Assembly: GCA_964058845.1 (NCBI GenBank)
Contig: CAXKVR010000031.1
Span: forward strand, 248,001 to 312,000
Direction: 5' to 3'
Origin: Carex sylvatica
Lineage: Eukaryota > Streptophyta > Magnoliopsida > Poales > Cyperaceae
DNA: 64,000 nucleotides
Both the position numbers and the translations under genes were made by a program. The stretch's first letter is position 1; the number at the start of each line of letters is the position of its first letter. Below the pieces are notes generated by a model, which saw only the letters and a list, made by a program, of their open reading frames with translations, did no database searches and was not told the DNA's origin. Of the stretch, positions 34,844-47,681 are shown one piece after another.

Positions 34844-37800
34844 ATGCGAGCCCGATCACTTTTGGCAAGACCTCTTCTCCACTCTGCCAGGTCTCGTGCC
34901 TCAACCACTTGTCTTCCCTGTTCTAAAACCCTAATCCTAGCAATGCCTAAAACCCTAGACGAGCCCGACGTTGGCATCTCCTGCTTCGTCTCCTCTCTTC
35001 CCGGTTTCCGTGGCGTCTTGAAGCATAGGTGTTTCTCTTTCTCCTCCAGACTTCAATTACTGATCGTGACATATACTTTCCCATTAGTAACTAGTTACAT
35101 GATTTTTTTTCCCTTTTATTGAACCTAGGATACTTGAACTTCAATATCTCACATTTCAAATTATGTTGCAATTTAGTGTACCATTTGTAATGCCTACCTT
35201 CCTCTATGATAAGGTATTCGGACTTCATTGTAAATGAGGTTGCCAAAGATGGAGAAGTGGTCCACCTCACCTCATTTGATCTTCCCCAAGAGGTAACAAT
35301 TTATTAAAATCAACCTTTATTTTTAAAACGTCTCTCGTATCACCAAATGATCCATGTGTTAAAAATTGAATTTCAGTGCACTGACATTAAGCCAGAAGAG
35401 GAGTCTGGTCCAATTGATAAAGATTACTCGACACAAATCGAGTCTTTTCGCATTTTATGTGGAGATGCTGATGCAGAAGCATTAAAGGTGCTTTTGGAGA
35501 ACATATCATCTGAATCAGATAAAGAAATTGATCCAATAATTCTTTCTCCTGATTCTGACAAGTTGCATCGATCGGTTAGTTTCTGATTCTTGGCAAGAAT
35601 TATCAACAATAACCCCATGCATGCTTCATGCCAGTCATAACTCGATACTGTTTTAAGTAGCATATCAATATAACTTAGAAAGTTGATATATTGTTCTTTA
35701 ACAAACCATTTTGTTTGCAAGTAGCACCCTTGATTTTTCATTGTTTCCGACTAACATATATACTTGTTATTGGTAACCATCACTAACATTTCTCACTGAT
35801 TGTGGATCAAGCAAAAGGATGACGATCCTTGTCAACTCAACCGCATCTATCCGCTACAAGTTTATAAAAAACTTTTCAATCGGAAATCTAAATTCCTATA
35901 CCTGATTTAATAAATATGGATTTCAGGAAATGTAGAGGTTAGTGAGGTAGCAACAAAATTATCAGTATTTGATGGATTATACTTATACTATCACAGGAGA
36001 TAATGGCTTGGTATAGACATGTAGTGCAAGCATCTTAAGAATGTTTATGGTAGTTGCAAGAATGAGAAATTTTGGGCATTATTCTTCAAGTATATAACAT
36101 AAAGTACTGCAAAACACTAATAAGTTGACAAGTAAATAATCCTTTGTACTTCAAAATACCAATAAACTGAAAAATAAATAACTAATTTGAATGGTTTCTT
36201 GTTTTAAGTTGTTACCAGCTTGGGTATTGAGTGTATGGTATCGCAATCTTGTACCACAGCTCATTCTTGAGTATGTTTTCTGGATAACATTTTAATCTTG
36301 TTGTTTTAATATTTATTTTAGGATGTTCATAACTTTTTTAAGAAGAATTTCAATTTCTTTATAACGGACACGGTTGAAGGGCCTGATGACAAAAGCAAAT
36401 GTGTAAGAGTGAGGTTTAGTTCTGGTCAAACTGGAAATAGAGGCAATAACAAGAGAGGGAAGAAAAGGAAAGGTACTTATGGCTCAGATACAAGAGAGGG
36501 TGGAAAATTTGATAGTAGAGGTTCTGACAGCTGGCATTTAGGAAAGTTTGTCAGGTAAAGCTCCTGTTTGCTTTCTATCTTTTTTAACTTCTTATTATAT
36601 TCTTTTTCTTACCTAACATGTGAACTTTAAAGCGAAATATTATTGAAATAATATTTCCCAGGATCAATAAGCATGTATTAGACTATAAGATTCAAATAAG
36701 CATACTATTGTATGTAATTGTCAGGTTTCACCTTTACAAGGAGAACAAGGACACCCAGGAGGCACTGGGGGTGATTGGGAAAATGCTTGGAATTCAGGTA
36801 CTTCCTACCGTTAATTATATCAGTTTTCAAATGGATAATCATTGTTAGTTTGTTTATTAATTCAATCAGGTTATATTCTGTAACTTCATTTATGCAGCAC
36901 CGTGCATTTGGCTTTGCGGGAACAAAAGATAAGCGTTCTGTGTCTACACAACAGGTTTGGTTTTCCCTTTTCTGTGTTGGTAAATGTTCATTTGGGAAAA
37001 TTGAGGCTAAAATGGGTGTGATGTCAAGGCTCGGATAGTTCTAGTTGAGAGAAGTTGCACTTTTGAGTTCTTATTGTAAATTTTTTGATAGGGTTGATGT
37101 TTGTTTGCAAAATTGAAGATTTTGGAGGACTGCAAGGGTTAGTTGTGGTTACTTGTGGGTCACATGGGTTTTGAATTAGGAAAACCAAGCCAGTATTTAA
37201 ATAAAATAGCAGCTTTAATTGTATAAAAGGAACATCTTTTCAATTAGGTGACCATATTCAAGGTGCATCCCAAGAGATTAGCGGCTCTTAATAGTAGACT
37301 CTTTGGCATTAAGATTGGAAACTTTTGGTGAGTCCATGCAATTTTTTTTTTTTCTACATTACCTTCTTTTTTCTTACTCCTAATTAGACATTGAGTATTT
37401 GACTACTCATTCTAGTTATGTTAAAGAAGGTCTTGTTCTTGGTCAGCTAAAGGGAAATCACTTCACAATAACCCTCAGGTACTTAATCTGTGTGATCTTC
37501 ATTCTTATTAGGTTAAACATAGTATAACAGGATTGAAAATTGATGTTGTTGGGGTTTTTGTAGGGATGTTGTTGGAGATTCCGAGGAAATAATAAGAAAT
37601 GCTGCAGACAGCTTAGGAAAACAGGGTTTCATTAATTATTACGGCCTACAGGTTTAACAAAGCTATTTTTTTGATCTATCTTGTTTCCTAAAAGAAGTTG
37701 CACTTTCAATTTGTTTGCTACTAAAAACATTTATTTTTAACAGTTAGTACGACAGCAGCTCTACGCTTCTAGCCTCATACAATAGTATGCTCAGGGTTCT

Positions 37801-40800
37801 TTATGGAAACAAATTTTATAATTAATTTGCAAAAACAATTTTAGAATTTCAAATAATCACCATATAAAGTACAAAGAATGATGAAATGAGACAGGGATTG
37901 TACTGTTACACTAGGGTAATGCTATTCTTCCAACCAGATATATGTCGGTCTATACAGGTAATGGCTAAGGTACAATGCCTGCAGCTGTTAATCTATCCTT
38001 TCTCAACACTTTTAAATGAAAATATCGTGGATTAGTAACCATCAACTTCCTTTTTAAGCTGACTACGTTTTGCATGTGTATCAGCGTTTCGGAAGCGGCC
38101 CTATACCAACACACCTCATTGGTGCTCCATTACTAAGAGGAGAATGGAAGAGTGCTGTTGATTTGATTCTAAACCCAAGAGAAGGAGATATCCTAAGCAA
38201 TAACATTTGTTCTTGAACTCCATGAATTTTGTCCAATTCATTGTTGTATGTCTCCTTAATTCAAAAAATTCAAACAGAATGAAGCTGTAAAGGAGTTTAG
38301 AGAACATTACAAGGAAGATGGAAATATTGATGAAATGTTGAGAAATTTGCCTCGCTATCTTGTTGCTGAGAGATCTATTGTAAGTTTGCAGGTTAATCTC
38401 TTAATAATTTGTGGTATGGTGTTCCTTGGCTTGCATAATAAATCTTAGGAGGCCAAAACTTTATATTGAACAAATAAAATGCTGGAAAATAATTGGGGCC
38501 ATGTCGTAATATTAGGTTGTAAATTTATTGATCCTTATTTTATTTAAGGGGGTAACTTTGGTATGTCAACATTTAAGAGACTAGGCAAATGGGATCTTAT
38601 TCCTCGGAACCGCAGGCTGCACTGATGGTATAGGCATTGCCTCTCTATGGAGAGACACATGTTCGATTCTGGCAAGAGATATCCAAAAAGAAATGGATGC
38701 CGGGGTTCACGGGAGCTTTTATTTTTTTAAAAAAATAAGAAGAAGAGAATCTCGAGTAGAGATGGAATCTTAGATGTGCTTCTTCATAGCAAGAGTTGAT
38801 TGCTGTTTCCTCTAGTTAAGCTAATTTGTTTTATACTGTGTACAGCTACAGTGTTTAAAGAAATGCCCAGGTAATTATCTGCAGGCACTGAAGGCAATAC
38901 CTAGAACTCTTAGAATGATGTATGTATTAAAGAGTCATGTTGCACCCTTTTTTCTCCTTCATCCGTCACAGGCTTTAGAGTGGATTCTTTTCTGATAATA
39001 TTCCTTTTTAGGTATGTGCATAGCTATCAAAGTTACCTGTGGAATCATGCTGCTAGCTTGAGGGTGCAGAAGTATGGTGAGTACAGTCAAGCATAGTCTT
39101 CTTATTTGTTATGATTATCTATTGTATTAATTGCTAATTATTAACATAATATATGATTGCAGGAATGTCACAGGTTGTAGTTGGTGATTTAGTTTATTGC
39201 AAAGACAGCTTGCCTGAGGAGACAACAGTTATTGACAGTTTAGAGACTGAGAGTGATGGGGTTGATGCGGCTGATGCTTTTCTAGCAGATGCATCCAGTG
39301 AAATACAGCCAGAAGAAAAACTGCCTGTTGTTAAGGTCAGATATTTGTCTAATTAGTTGTGATTTAAATGCCGTATTCAGTTAGTTGCTCTACCAATTTG
39401 AAGATGGTATTTGATGATGTTAACAAAATAAAACAAAGAATAAGAAAGTACACATATGAGATGAAACTATAGCTGAAATTTATTTATACCTTTCTTAATT
39501 TCTTTTGATAGGTAGTTGATCACGAGGATGTATCAAAGGGTATCTACACCTTTGACGATGTTGTGCTTCCTTTGCCTGGGTAAGCAGCCAAGTATTACAC
39601 TATGTTTGGTTGAGTGTAGTGGAAGGGATGGAAGGGAAATAAAATTCAATATATTTACCTTGATTGGTGATAAATTTATATTTGGTGGTCCAGGATAAAG
39701 TAGGTCATTAATTTAATCTCAAAGAGCTTGTACATTGTCATCCTCCAAATTTTGGTGTAATAGAATGAAAGGAAAGAATTTAACAACAGTCCAACAAGAT
39801 GGAGAACAATAATAATTTCCATTTTCATCTGTATCCATTATCTCTTCCTCATGACCTCTTCTCATCCTTCTTCTGGTAACAAAACTGGTGTTACTCTATC
39901 TGACTCCGTATGTGAATGAAAATAATTGCAGTTTACTTTTTTTATAGGTCAAGAGTGATCTATCCTGAGAATGATGTTGCTAGCATTTATCATGAAATGG
40001 CTGAAAAGGTGATGATTGTATCTCATATAGTCATATTCATATCTTGTTCTTGATATCTTGGTGATTCCTTGTTTTTCCACCTTTTGACATGTTTTTTAGT
40101 TGAAGGATTCAAATTCTTTCTTATTTATGTAAGTATTGCGATACAACACAGATAAGGGGTTGAAACTTTTTTATCGATTCTGATTATTTTTTTAAGATGC
40201 ACTTGTGAGCTTGATGTAATGTTCATGTGTATTAGATTTGGGATGCATTGGGGTCCTGAAATTTACAATATTATTTAGTAAAAACTTAATTAATTGAACA
40301 TGAATATCACTTACATTTTCAGTTTATTTTAATATAATAATCAACATTAATTGCCATATTTTTCCCTTTGGAATAACTCAGGATGGTATCAGCTTGACAG
40401 AGAGTGCCCATGGAGTGAAGTAAGTCTGTTGGCATGTTTTCTTTGATAGGCCTAGTCTTTATTGATTTATCTTTCTTTGATTTTATTAGACATATTAAAC
40501 TTCAAATAAGTTTCTTAAAGCGCCATAGACTCGACATATTTCATGGCCCCTTTTTTTTTTATAGAAGTTTGCTATTAATTCAGTTTTGTGATGGAATGGA
40601 AAACTGAGTCACTGCTTTAGTTGGACCTTACCATTTTTATTTTTCCAGCATCACGAAGTTGGTTAAATGTAGTGAAAATGGCAAGTGAAGCCTTTATATA
40701 GTAGATTGAACCTGTCTAACATAGTGACTAATTTCGGGATTCGGTAATAATTCGCCAAGGTCTAAAATTTTTGATTCACTTATAATACGGGATAATTCAG

Positions 40801-42688
40801 GAATAGTTCATTTTCTTATAATGCATATAAACACATCACAATTCTGAAACTTTAAGAAAGAAAACAAATTCTAAGATTAGTTCGTAAAGTTCATATAATT
40901 TGGGACTAATTTGGAAATCTGTTTAATTTTTCTTTTCATTTGGGAAGATGCTGGAAACAAATAATTTGTGGATCTTGTTACTATGCTTTCTAATGTAGTT
41001 TTCTTGATGCATTATTAAAAAAAATGAATTACTGATGATTTCAGGAGTATTAGAGAGACTTAAAATTGGAATTTTTTCATAAAGAAGGGAGTTTCTTGCA
41101 AATAGTGAACTGGAGGCCTGAAATTTGGTTGAATTTATTTAATAGAGTAGGTTTATTTCTTATGACGAGAAGGGACTTCCGGTAGATAATGAAGGGAGCA
41201 ATTTTTCAAATTCTTTGGATGCCAGCTAATAAGTGTTAAAATACAGGGAATTTTCTATCACAAGCATGACAGGAGGCTACAGACGGGTATACCAGCGACC
41301 CGTTGACTATATGTGGTAAGTTTTTCTTTGATTATTTCTATTTTTTGTCTTATGTAGAATCTGCTGTTGGAAAATAATGAAGCAGGCGATACTCATGCTT
41401 TGTTCTATATAGTCTTGATTTGGATGATTTTCTTGTTTAGATTGCATTATTATGTTAAGGGAATGATCTCGGTTTTCTCACTTTTCTGTACAATGACTGG
41501 TTTGGGCAGCTAACGAGCTTAAAAGAATATCAAGGGCAGTTTTTTTTTTTTTGGGTTACCTTTCTCAGATAAATTGTCAGGCGAAGGTTTAACTGCTATA
41601 TGCCACTTCAAAAGACTATTAAGTAAGAAAATGGCCCCATCAGCTAAGGTTTCACCCCTGAACTAACCCCAACTGGTAACCCTTGGGACGTGGAGGTTTT
41701 GTAGGGTTTCAGTTAATCTTATTTGGTCATAAAGAAAAGATCAATAACAGAAATAATTTCAATTGATTTCAAAAATATAAGAAGAGATTAGAGAGTATAC
41801 AAAAAATCCGAGTACTGTTTCTCCAATTTGGTAGTTAATTAAACAGTCAATATTGATGATAGTAATAAATAAAGATTAAGAAATGAAATCGAACATTTTA
41901 CGAATGATCTATATATACATGCATCAAGTCTGAACTTTTTATCCTCAATGCATGATCAAGCCTACCCCAACTTGTTTGTGACTAAAGGCTTGGTTGTTGT
42001 TGTTGTTGTAATGCATGATCAACCGATGCTCAAATTGCACAATAGGTTGGCTATCTGTAAAATTTCTTGGCTTTAAAGCTTCATCGTGAAGATTATCAAT
42101 GTATATCATAGTAATTATAATGTAATATTTAATGCAAACCTGCTTGAGTCGTTAGGTGTAACCCGACTCAATCTGCAAGTTCTTGGGTTGAATTGAGGAC
42201 ATCCCGGACATAATTAGCATGTTGGACTATTAGGGAGCTGGTAAGGCAATCCTTGTACCTTTTGGTGTGATTGCATTAATTTATTCTTCTATTTCTTGAC
42301 CTTGTGCAGGGAATTGATAAAGTACACACAGGATAATACATCTCTAGCTGAGACTGATCTTGATATCATAAACAAAAAAGCAACTGAAGGTGAAAAGAAG
42401 GATGAGTCACTGACGACTGGGGTTGAGGGATCTCATATAGTACCTAAAGAGAAGTTAGCCCTCAAGTTAGGTTTTACTTTGCCAACTTCATCATACGCCA
42501 CCATGGCTATCAGAGAGCTACTGAAAATTTCTTCTTTGGTATATATTTCCTTTTTGTTATTTATGTTTTTACTTTGTGCAGATGTTATTATTATGCCAAC
42601 TTCCTGCATCCTAGTTATAGACTAAATTACTTATCCTATCCTTTTTCCTTTTTGAACACAGGCTGCTTCACAGAAAACAAACCCTTGA
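34844..42688 (+). CDS. PUS7: tRNA/mRNA pseudouridine synthase, TruD/PUS7 family
   Basis: Twenty exons: 34844-35028, 35214-35292, 35377-35574, 36322-36554, 36725-36797, 36898-36954, 37248-37327, 37416-37478, 37564-37651, 38085-38187, 38276-38379, 38846-38919, 39012-39076, 39163-39335, 39512-39579, 39948-40008, 40382-40419, 41247-41315, 42310-42538, 42662-42688. The model is open for 688 aa from the first ATG, or 655 from the in-frame ATG at 34943. The catalytic motif AGTKDKR is present, with Asp267 in long numbering, followed by the family block INYYGLQRFGSGPIPTH. A basic linker (NKRGKKRKG) sits in exon 4. PUS7 converts uridine to pseudouridine in tRNAs and other RNAs. The extra 33 N-terminal residues lack acids and are rich in R, S and L, like an organelle-targeting peptide. 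Intron 10 has AT-AC ends. Several introns hold MITEs or SINEs. Confidence 0.93.
38188..38275 (+). other. AT-AC (U12-type) intron in the PUS7 gene
   Basis: The intron begins ATATCCTAAG and ends CAAAC, matching the minor-spliceosome AT-AC class. The U12 branch-site match TCCTTAAT is at 38253-38260, about 16 bases before the 3' end, within the short distance typical of this class. Removing 38188-38275 joins G to AG, restores the reading frame (…REGENEAVKEF…) and leaves no stop. No GT-AG alternative keeps the frame at this point. Confidence 0.85.
38600..38760 (+). mobile_element. tRNA-derived SINE in a PUS7 intron
   Basis: Contains a pol III A-box-like TGGTATAGGCATTG near 38635 and a B-box-like TGTTCGATTCT near 38670, followed by a GGGGTTCACGGGAGC body and a T/A-rich end. 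Candidate target duplications are ATGGGATCTTA (38589-38599) and ATGGAATCTTA (38761-38771). The head resembles a tRNA but lacks a foldable anticodon arm, so it is a SINE rather than a tRNA gene. Confidence 0.6.
39598..39890. mobile_element. Tourist-like MITE in a PUS7 intron
   Basis: Flanked by TTA (39595-39597 and 39891-39893). The ends are CACTATGTTTGGTTG and, inverted, CACCAGTTTTGTTA. It is related in layout to the larger element at 33727-34220. It begins 18 bases after the exon 15 end, close to the donor site, yet leaves the donor GTAAGC intact. Confidence 0.65.
40720..40985. mobile_element. hAT-like MITE (CATAGTGAC family) in a PUS7 intron
   Basis: The termini are CATAGTGAC and GTTACTATG, with 8-bp flanks CTGTCTAA (40712-40719) and CTTTCTAA (40986-40993), one mismatch. 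The interior has the AATTCG-rich words of the copy at 6880-7179. It is located between exons 17 and 18. Confidence 0.7.
41960..42009 (+). mobile_element. 5'-truncated Au-SINE-like insertion, 50 bp
   Basis: A perfect 13-bp direct repeat, AATGCATGATCAA, flanks the insert (41947-41959 and 42010-42022). The insert reads CCCCAACTTGTTTGTGACTA, then AAAGGCTTGGTTGTTG and a (GTT)n tail. This resembles the conserved 3' end of the angiosperm Au-type SINE. It is a very short, 5'-truncated retroposed copy in intron 18 of PUS7. Confidence 0.75.
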
Positions 42689-44090
42689 ATTAGGTAAAAG
42701 AATTTGAAATCTCGCTTTTAAAATATAGTCAGAGTATATGCTTTGAAAGAAAGGTTTACCTTCTTTTGGTTAATTTTATGGTTTTATCGTGGCTTTTTAC
42801 TTGGATCTTGTAAATTTAAGGTTTGCCGGAATAACATGGCTCAATCAGAGAGCAACAACCTTCTGATGCATGAGAGAGGCAATAGAGTTTCAACTATACC
42901 TGCTTCTCAATGGGATTATGCATGAGTGTAATCAAAACCCATTGTGGTCTTCTAGATTAAATATTTGATACTTTTGTTGAAAATCATTTGAATCAAAATA
43001 TGAGGCTAAATTTTCTTTGCTTTGAGATTTTTTTCTTTTATTTTCTCCCAAATATAGGTTATGCAATGATTGTATACTGTTTTCCAAGTTGCAACCTGGA
43101 AACATGCTCGATCTAGTAGACAAAAACCGAAGCCCAATATGCAATACAAAGATCTCAACATAATCACTCCAGTACCTGTTGAAACTTTATCATGCTTCAG
43201 TTTTTAGGAATGGGCATTTTAGTTTTCGGCTTTTTGAGTCCGAAATATCAAGCTTGTTTATCTCTGATGTTGCCCTTAACAGTATTAAGATAAGGAAAAT
43301 TTTGCCAGAGCAGACTAGTCCATTTGGATTTTTCTGGGGCATCGTATTGAATAATCTATATTCAGTGTTGCTACTAAGAAATGATATAAAGTAAATAAAC
43401 AAACTTTATTTCGAAGCATGATGGTTTTCTTTACGAATATATCAGGGTACAGAATGCCAGGCAAGAGTAATAGAAAATTAACAATACATTGACACATGAG
43501 TTTTTGACTCTTTCATAGAGAAAAGGTGCATCTAATCCTTGCAAACGTTTCTCAGTTCAGGTATCATGTCACTGATGAATGAATTATCCAAATATTTAAG
43601 TAGACTCCTGGAACAGAACAGAGATGGCGCTCAAGATTTCTTTTCATGTCAGTTTCCTCCAACGAAATAAAGAACAAAAAATATAAGATAGACTCATAGA
43701 CACCTTATCTGTACAGTTTTTAATAAACTTGAAAAAAAAAGAACACAGTTCGTATTATCACTTCGACATAGGGACTTATAACCACGATATGAGGTAAAGT
43801 CAGAAGATTATACCAGGACCTCAGACCCTTGTAACAGCAAAAATGGCATCTTATACCATTCCGGATTCACATTAAGCGCTTAGATTTGCTTTTATCTTCT
43901 GGACTTGCAGTGTAACAAAATGAAATTTGGAAATCAGAAAGCAACAAAGAGCAAATAAAGAAAACAAGTTAGCTACACGAATAACTTGCATCCCTACAAT
44001 TCTATCAGACAAGCATTCTCTATGCAATTACTCTCTCTTTAGCAATAGTTCCACACGTTCATTGCATCAAAATTGACAACCCATAAATTA
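42689..44090. other. Convergent spacer between PUS7 and CXC genes
   Basis: Should contain both 3' untranslated regions. Several short open frames of 60-71 codons on both strands overlap each other and have no family resemblance. I see no RNA gene or transposon with clear ends. Confidence 0.4.
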
Positions 44091-47000
44091 CTATCCAGGA
44101 AGCAGCCTCATTTTTCGCCTCAGCCACACTGGCCTCACTTCTGCAGTTAGAGAGAGAAAAACCTCTCTATTATTCGGATCTGAAAACACATCAGGTGCAA
44201 TCGACTTCTCTACCACTGATAACTCACTCATCCCATTCATGATCTCAACACATTTAGCGATAGTAAATTGATCATCATGCCTCGAACTGCGACCATGGTT
44301 AGTATTTCTACCATTATAAGTACCATTAGGAGCATTGTTACCAAAATTACCATTATTTTGGTTCATATGTAAGGTTGTCTTGTACCCCAAATGGGGTGGT
44401 GCTGAAGGACAGAGCTGTGTGATGGGTTTGGGGAAGAAACGGTCCATCAAAGGCGGGGCAGGCTCATCAGAGCTTTCTTGCTGAAAGGAGGATTCGCGGG
44501 AAGTAGGGAATAGAACATGTGGTGAAATCTTGAGCTTTGTGCCTAGTCTTTCATCCTCGTCTTCTGATTCTTCATCAGTTTCTTCTGATTGTTCTTCTTC
44601 ACCAACATGCATGTTGACATTGGTGTTCTTCTGCAGTATGAAAGGTAGATTTCTAATGTCTTCTGCAATTAGACAATTTAATATTAGTTCTGAAGGAACT
44701 AGCATCTAGTGTACAAACTAAAAAAATATTGTCCATAATTAAATAACTAAAATCAAACTATAATAGCATTGAATGATGTCGAATAGCATAGAGCATGATC
44801 AATTCAGTTCGAAATTAATAAGAAAGAGCATATAGTGAGATCAGATACCTTTTTGCCCATAAGGATTCTTGCAATCATCACATCTGCAATTCCGAAAGCA
44901 TCCAGCTCCAGACTTCATGCGCCCAGAATTAAAAAAAAAATGTTAAAAAGGCCAATGTTAGAGAAGATCTAGCTAACTGTTTACTTTAATTTACCTGGAA
45001 ACAATCACAATACTTCTTCCCACATCCAGATTTCTTGCATCTGCATCCTTTTCTACGATCTGGTGCTGAACCTGATGAATTACCAACTACTTCCTGCATA
45101 ATACAGGATATACAAATAAAAACAAATACGAAAATAAAGACAATAAATAGGCATAAATTCACTCTCCATCTATTATTTTAAGCACCATAACAATTTCTTT
45201 ATTTTATAATATTCTTTCATTCTGGTTTTTTCTAAGCACATTAACTGATAAAACTCCTTTCACCTATATAATATGCTTCTGGTACATAATTTGCCTCATG
45301 CATTTTGATACCCGAACATATATGTCCCGTATCCCTATAAAAAAACACTGATTTTGGTCAATTTTGTCATTCAATCCTCACAGGTGTATTTTCTGGCCTC
45401 ATTTGCTCATATTCAAATGGAAGGAAAATAAAGAGATAGAATTCATGGATATCAACCTTAACATCATGATTAACATTAGAAGATTGAATCACCACTTTGT
45501 GAAATGTCGGCTGGTTGAGACACTGCCGGCACAAGCATGCATCAGAACAGTAGCCTCCAGACGCAAAGCAAATGCAGTAACTGTGATGAAGGACCATTTT
45601 GTCAATGGGGAACGCAATTACACCTAGCAAATAAATTCTTAAAATACAGCTGAACCTTTTTGTGCTGAAAGTAATGTTTGCAGTCCGATTTTTTTACCAA
45701 TTCTGCAAAATGGTCTCTTATTATTTTACTTCTCTAAGTAATAATATTTCTCTCTTCAGGAGCATTAAATATTCTACACAAACTTTTTTTAACTGAAGAA
45801 GGCTTAAAAATCCCATATCCAAATTTTATGCACTTGGAGCTTGAGCCAGTGACCTTTGGAAGTTGGAGCCATTTGAATAGAACATGAGTTACCAGGCCAT
45901 TTGAATTGTAGCAACTAGAAAACATACTATGAGCAATCAACCAAGTGAACATTGGAGAACTAGACTTTTATTTGCTTGGTTACACAACACTGCGATTATG
46001 GTTATCAACCCCAATCTGAATATAAATACACTACAAAATTGTACCACTAAACCATATAGGTCATTTGTTAGATTATAATTTTTCCTTTGTATTTTCCAAA
46101 GATCCTCATATATTGAACTAAAACCTTTCTAACCAGAAGCGTGTTGTTTCTAAAAAGGGAAAACAATAGCAAAATAAAATTTTTAGGAGAGCAATATTAC
46201 TAAGGTATCCTTGAATTTCTACCTTTAGAAGTTCTTTTTAGGAATTTTCTTATTAGGGAATTGGGAAGATCCCCATCAGTCATCTCAACATTGTCAATTC
46301 ATATTCCTCTCCTTCACTTGTAATAGAATTGTTAAACACAATAAGATGTGTCATGCATGGCCTAACCAAGTATATACTAGTCTTTTTTTTATTTTTTTTA
46401 ACTTTTGGGCTTTTGATATAGTAGGACATACTAGGTTTCTATACTGCTAACACCCCCACCATCTTTTTTACAAAAAATCACAAGGTAAGCACCTATCACT
46501 ACTTTTCTGTTATTTTGTGAGGGTAAAAGTGCATACTGCCATTTTACAAAGCACCTTTTCTTCATATGGTAATGTAAAATGCAAAAATGAGAGTAAGATG
46601 TGGGCAAACATGTAAATTTTAGTAGTAGGAAGTTCACATTCATTTTTTGTAAACCTAACTATGCTTTATTTTTCTAAAAGGATGCACAAGCATTGTCTGC
46701 AAATTAAAAATGGGTTTACACACAATGACTGATAACTTCCTGGTTCTGAAACTTTTAATTTGATAGTCCGTTACTCTTACTTTTTAATTGTAAATTTGTA
46801 CACGAAAGAAGTATTTTACAGGGGCATATAAAATACTTCTCATTTATAGGAAAATTCATGATTTTCTCAAGCGACATATTCCTACTATTTATAGTATGTT
46901 AGCCATCATTTCTATCCTCTCTTTTCCACTTATAATACCATATAAAAGTAGTGCACAAAATCTCTACCTTCTCAAGTGTCTGCAGAGTAGAACATAAATA

Positions 47001-47681
47001 TTGGTGATCGAATCACGGAAAATTTAAACAAAAAATCTCACAGTTTCAGGCATCTCGATTTTCTGCAACTGCAATTCTTGCATCCATCTCCATCACCTCC
47101 ATCCTCAGGCTTGTGCCTGCCAAGATTTTAAATTCTTTTACGACATGCACAATTTGTTCATGATTTAATGGGATTTCAAAAGCTATTATTATGTGCAAAC
47201 AGTAGTACACAAAACAAGCCTTAAAATTGTTTACAAGACATTGTAAAGTAAGTCTTTTGAAACTTCAATTCTGAAAACCCCCTAATGTTTTACAAGTGAG
47301 CACGACACTAATAAACCCTATTTTTTTCTGAAAAAAAGGCAAGTAGAACTGGTATTTTGGGTGATCTTCAGGTTTTGAGGTTCATGACAGAATAATATAT
47401 CCCTTCTCTCAGGTAACTATCAGATTTCCAAAGTTTGCAATCTTCACGAGAAATCGGTCCAGTAAGAGTATGAATAACAGTGGACATGAACTAAATGCTC
47501 ATATACGTAGTAGGTTTGCTTGATGGATGTACCTCTTCTTGTCGAGACTACTCGGGCTAGCGCTGCCTGGCAGTGATCTGTCGCTGATAGACGCCCCTCC
47601 GATCTGCGCCAACACAAACGACGGCGGGGGCGGCGCGCGTGCCGAAGCATCGCCGGAATCCGTCGGGTCTCCCCCCTCCAT
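44091..47681 (-). CDS. Tesmin/TSO1-like CXC (CRC/CPP) DNA-binding protein
   Basis: Six exons in transcript order: 47533-47681, 47042-47116, 45457-45580, 44995-45093, 44849-44912, 44091-44662; 360 aa. Two cysteine-rich CXC motifs are present. The first covers about residues 62-95 (C62, C65, C67, C72, Y76, C77, C79, C86, C90, C92, C95) and the second about 133-163 (C133, C135, C140, Y144, C145, C147, C154, C158, C160, C163, then KNPYG). In the family, each CXC motif binds zinc and its tyrosine contacts the minor groove of TTYRAA-type cell-cycle sites; plant members act in DREAM-type complexes and floral or root development. The usual RNPxAFxPK linker between the motifs is missing; only about 37 residues separate them. 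A 190-residue acidic and Asn/Gly-rich tail follows. An in-frame ATG lies 21 codons upstream, but the chosen start, MEGGDPTDSG, fits plant N-termini better. The exon 3 donor (GTTGAT) is weak. Confidence 0.85.

Noticed and set aside
38630..38690. A true tRNA gene
   Set aside because: Pol III boxes are present but no cloverleaf with an anticodon arm and acceptor stem can be formed; SINE is the better reading.
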